Assembly: GCA_030141605.1 (NCBI GenBank)
Contig: JAQGDQ010000005.1
Coordinates: 1,054,180-1,118,179 of the forward strand
DNA: 64,000 nt
Direction: 5' to 3'
DNA from: Tubiluchus corallicola
Lineage: Eukaryota; Priapulida; Priapulimorpha; Priapulimorphida; Tubiluchidae
Part shown: in pieces, positions 63,138-64,000 of the stretch
Position numbering within the stretch: the first letter of the stretch is position 1
Layout: every line of letters begins with the position of its first letter
Made by a program: the position numbers and the translations under genes
The notes under the pieces: generated by a model
What the model saw: only the letters and a program-made list of their open reading frames with translations
The model's database searches: none
What the model was told of the DNA's origin: nothing

Positions 63138-63861
63138 CAGTCAACCTCGGATGAGGGACACCTCTGGACTGGACAAAATTGTCCCTTATGTCCGATGTCC
63201 CTTATAGCCGAAGTTGAGTCATCAGACCGAGGGTGTATTTAGACCTGCAAGATCTATATACCTCATCTGGTAGCCTAATGCCCAATGAACTGTTTGTTGC
63301 AATATATGTAATATACCGATTTAATGCAAACACATCCAATCGTCTTGAACTGAACACAAATCGATGTTTATTCAAACTTATCCCGATTACACGCCATTTT
63401 ACTACTGGTAGTTATGCTAATTATGTAGCATAATGTAGTAACTACAATGTACTATTACTACAATGCAATAAACCCGCCATCGTCACTTGCTGTGATGGAC
63501 CCATGGTAGTAAGTCGCACCTTGTGCTCTGACCTATTTCTTTCATCCATCATGACTATCCACCGGTATTACCCTTGCCGGTAGCCCGTATAGTCCAAGGG
63601 AATACAGTCGGGCCCGCTCGGGATTTCGGCATAGGCTTTTTAGGATGTAAAAAATATTTGATCATAGTGTCCCTTATATGCGAGGTAATTTACCTGGGTT
63701 TCTATTACGTGGGACCTGAAGATATCATCCCTCATATCTGAGTACCTTATATACGAAGATTTTTATAAGGAGAAACATTACGAACAATCGGTACCGGTGT
63801 TAGTGGTCCCCTATAAACGAATGTCCCTAATAAGCGAGTACCTTATACCCGAGGTTGACTG
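63138..63861. mobile_element. Pogo/Tigger-like (Tc1/mariner superfamily) non-autonomous element
   Basis: A 724-base element with inverted ends cagtcaacctcgg / ccgaggttgactg, flanked by the dinucleotide TA on both sides (63136-63137 and 63862-63863), the target used by Tc1/mariner elements. The CAGTC start and ATAAG/CGAG-type subterminal words are typical of the pogo/Tigger branch. Subterminal variants of ccttat.cga recur inside both ends. The interior has no transposase; the open frame at 63233-63433 is unsupported. Confidence 0.85.
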
Positions 63862-64000
63862 TATGTTTTTCCCAGTATTTAGAGTCTTAAGCACAGAATG
63901 GAAATCTATTTTTTTGTATCTTGCAACTTTCAAGAAACAACATCCTTCAATCTTTAAAGTTTGGAACCTAAAATGTGAAGTTTCTCATATGCAGAGCAAA

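Overview
The window looks like nuclear DNA from a non-vertebrate animal. It is AT-rich, coding sequence is broken into many short exons by GT-AG introns, and there are long microsatellites, MITE-type transposons and dispersed repeats. The recognisable proteins (a PDXDC1-type protein and an MRTF/myocardin-family coactivator) are animal proteins that are clearly diverged from the vertebrate forms. I cannot name the phylum from sequence alone. All gene models were built by hand from reading frames, splice sites and exon phase, because most exons are shorter than the usual ORF cut-off.

Layout. (1) Positions 1 to 9977, minus strand: the 5' two thirds of a PDXDC1 homologue, with 14 exons in one continuous frame; its 3' end runs off the left edge. 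(2) 10675-12379, minus strand: a small candidate gene of unknown function. (3) 12380-14746: intergenic, holding a ~1.2 kb repeat element made of imperfect palindromic units. (4) 14747-19332, minus strand: a complete three-exon gene for a secreted sphingomyelinase C-like phosphodiesterase, with a hAT-type MITE in its second intron. (5) 19333-25170: intergenic, with a pentanucleotide array, an AAT array and two GC-richer candidate exons that may be 5' exons of the next gene. (6) 25171 to beyond the right edge, plus strand: an MRTF gene. Its first coding exon is separated from the rest by a ~27.6 kb intron full of repeats; exons 2-11 lie at 52834-63019. A pogo/Tigger-type element (63138-63861) follows the SAP-domain exon.

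The three solid genes are unrelated in function: a pseudoenzyme of the PLP-decarboxylase fold, a secreted lipid phosphodiesterase, and an actin-regulated SRF coactivator. Nothing suggests an operon or cluster. The most interesting points are the remodelled MRTF N-terminus (one good RPEL motif, two decayed ones, a reduced B1 region, and a possible read-through stop inside the SAP domain), the absence of the PLP lysine in the PDXDC1 protein, an animal gene for a bacterial-type sphingomyelinase, and several well-delimited mobile elements.
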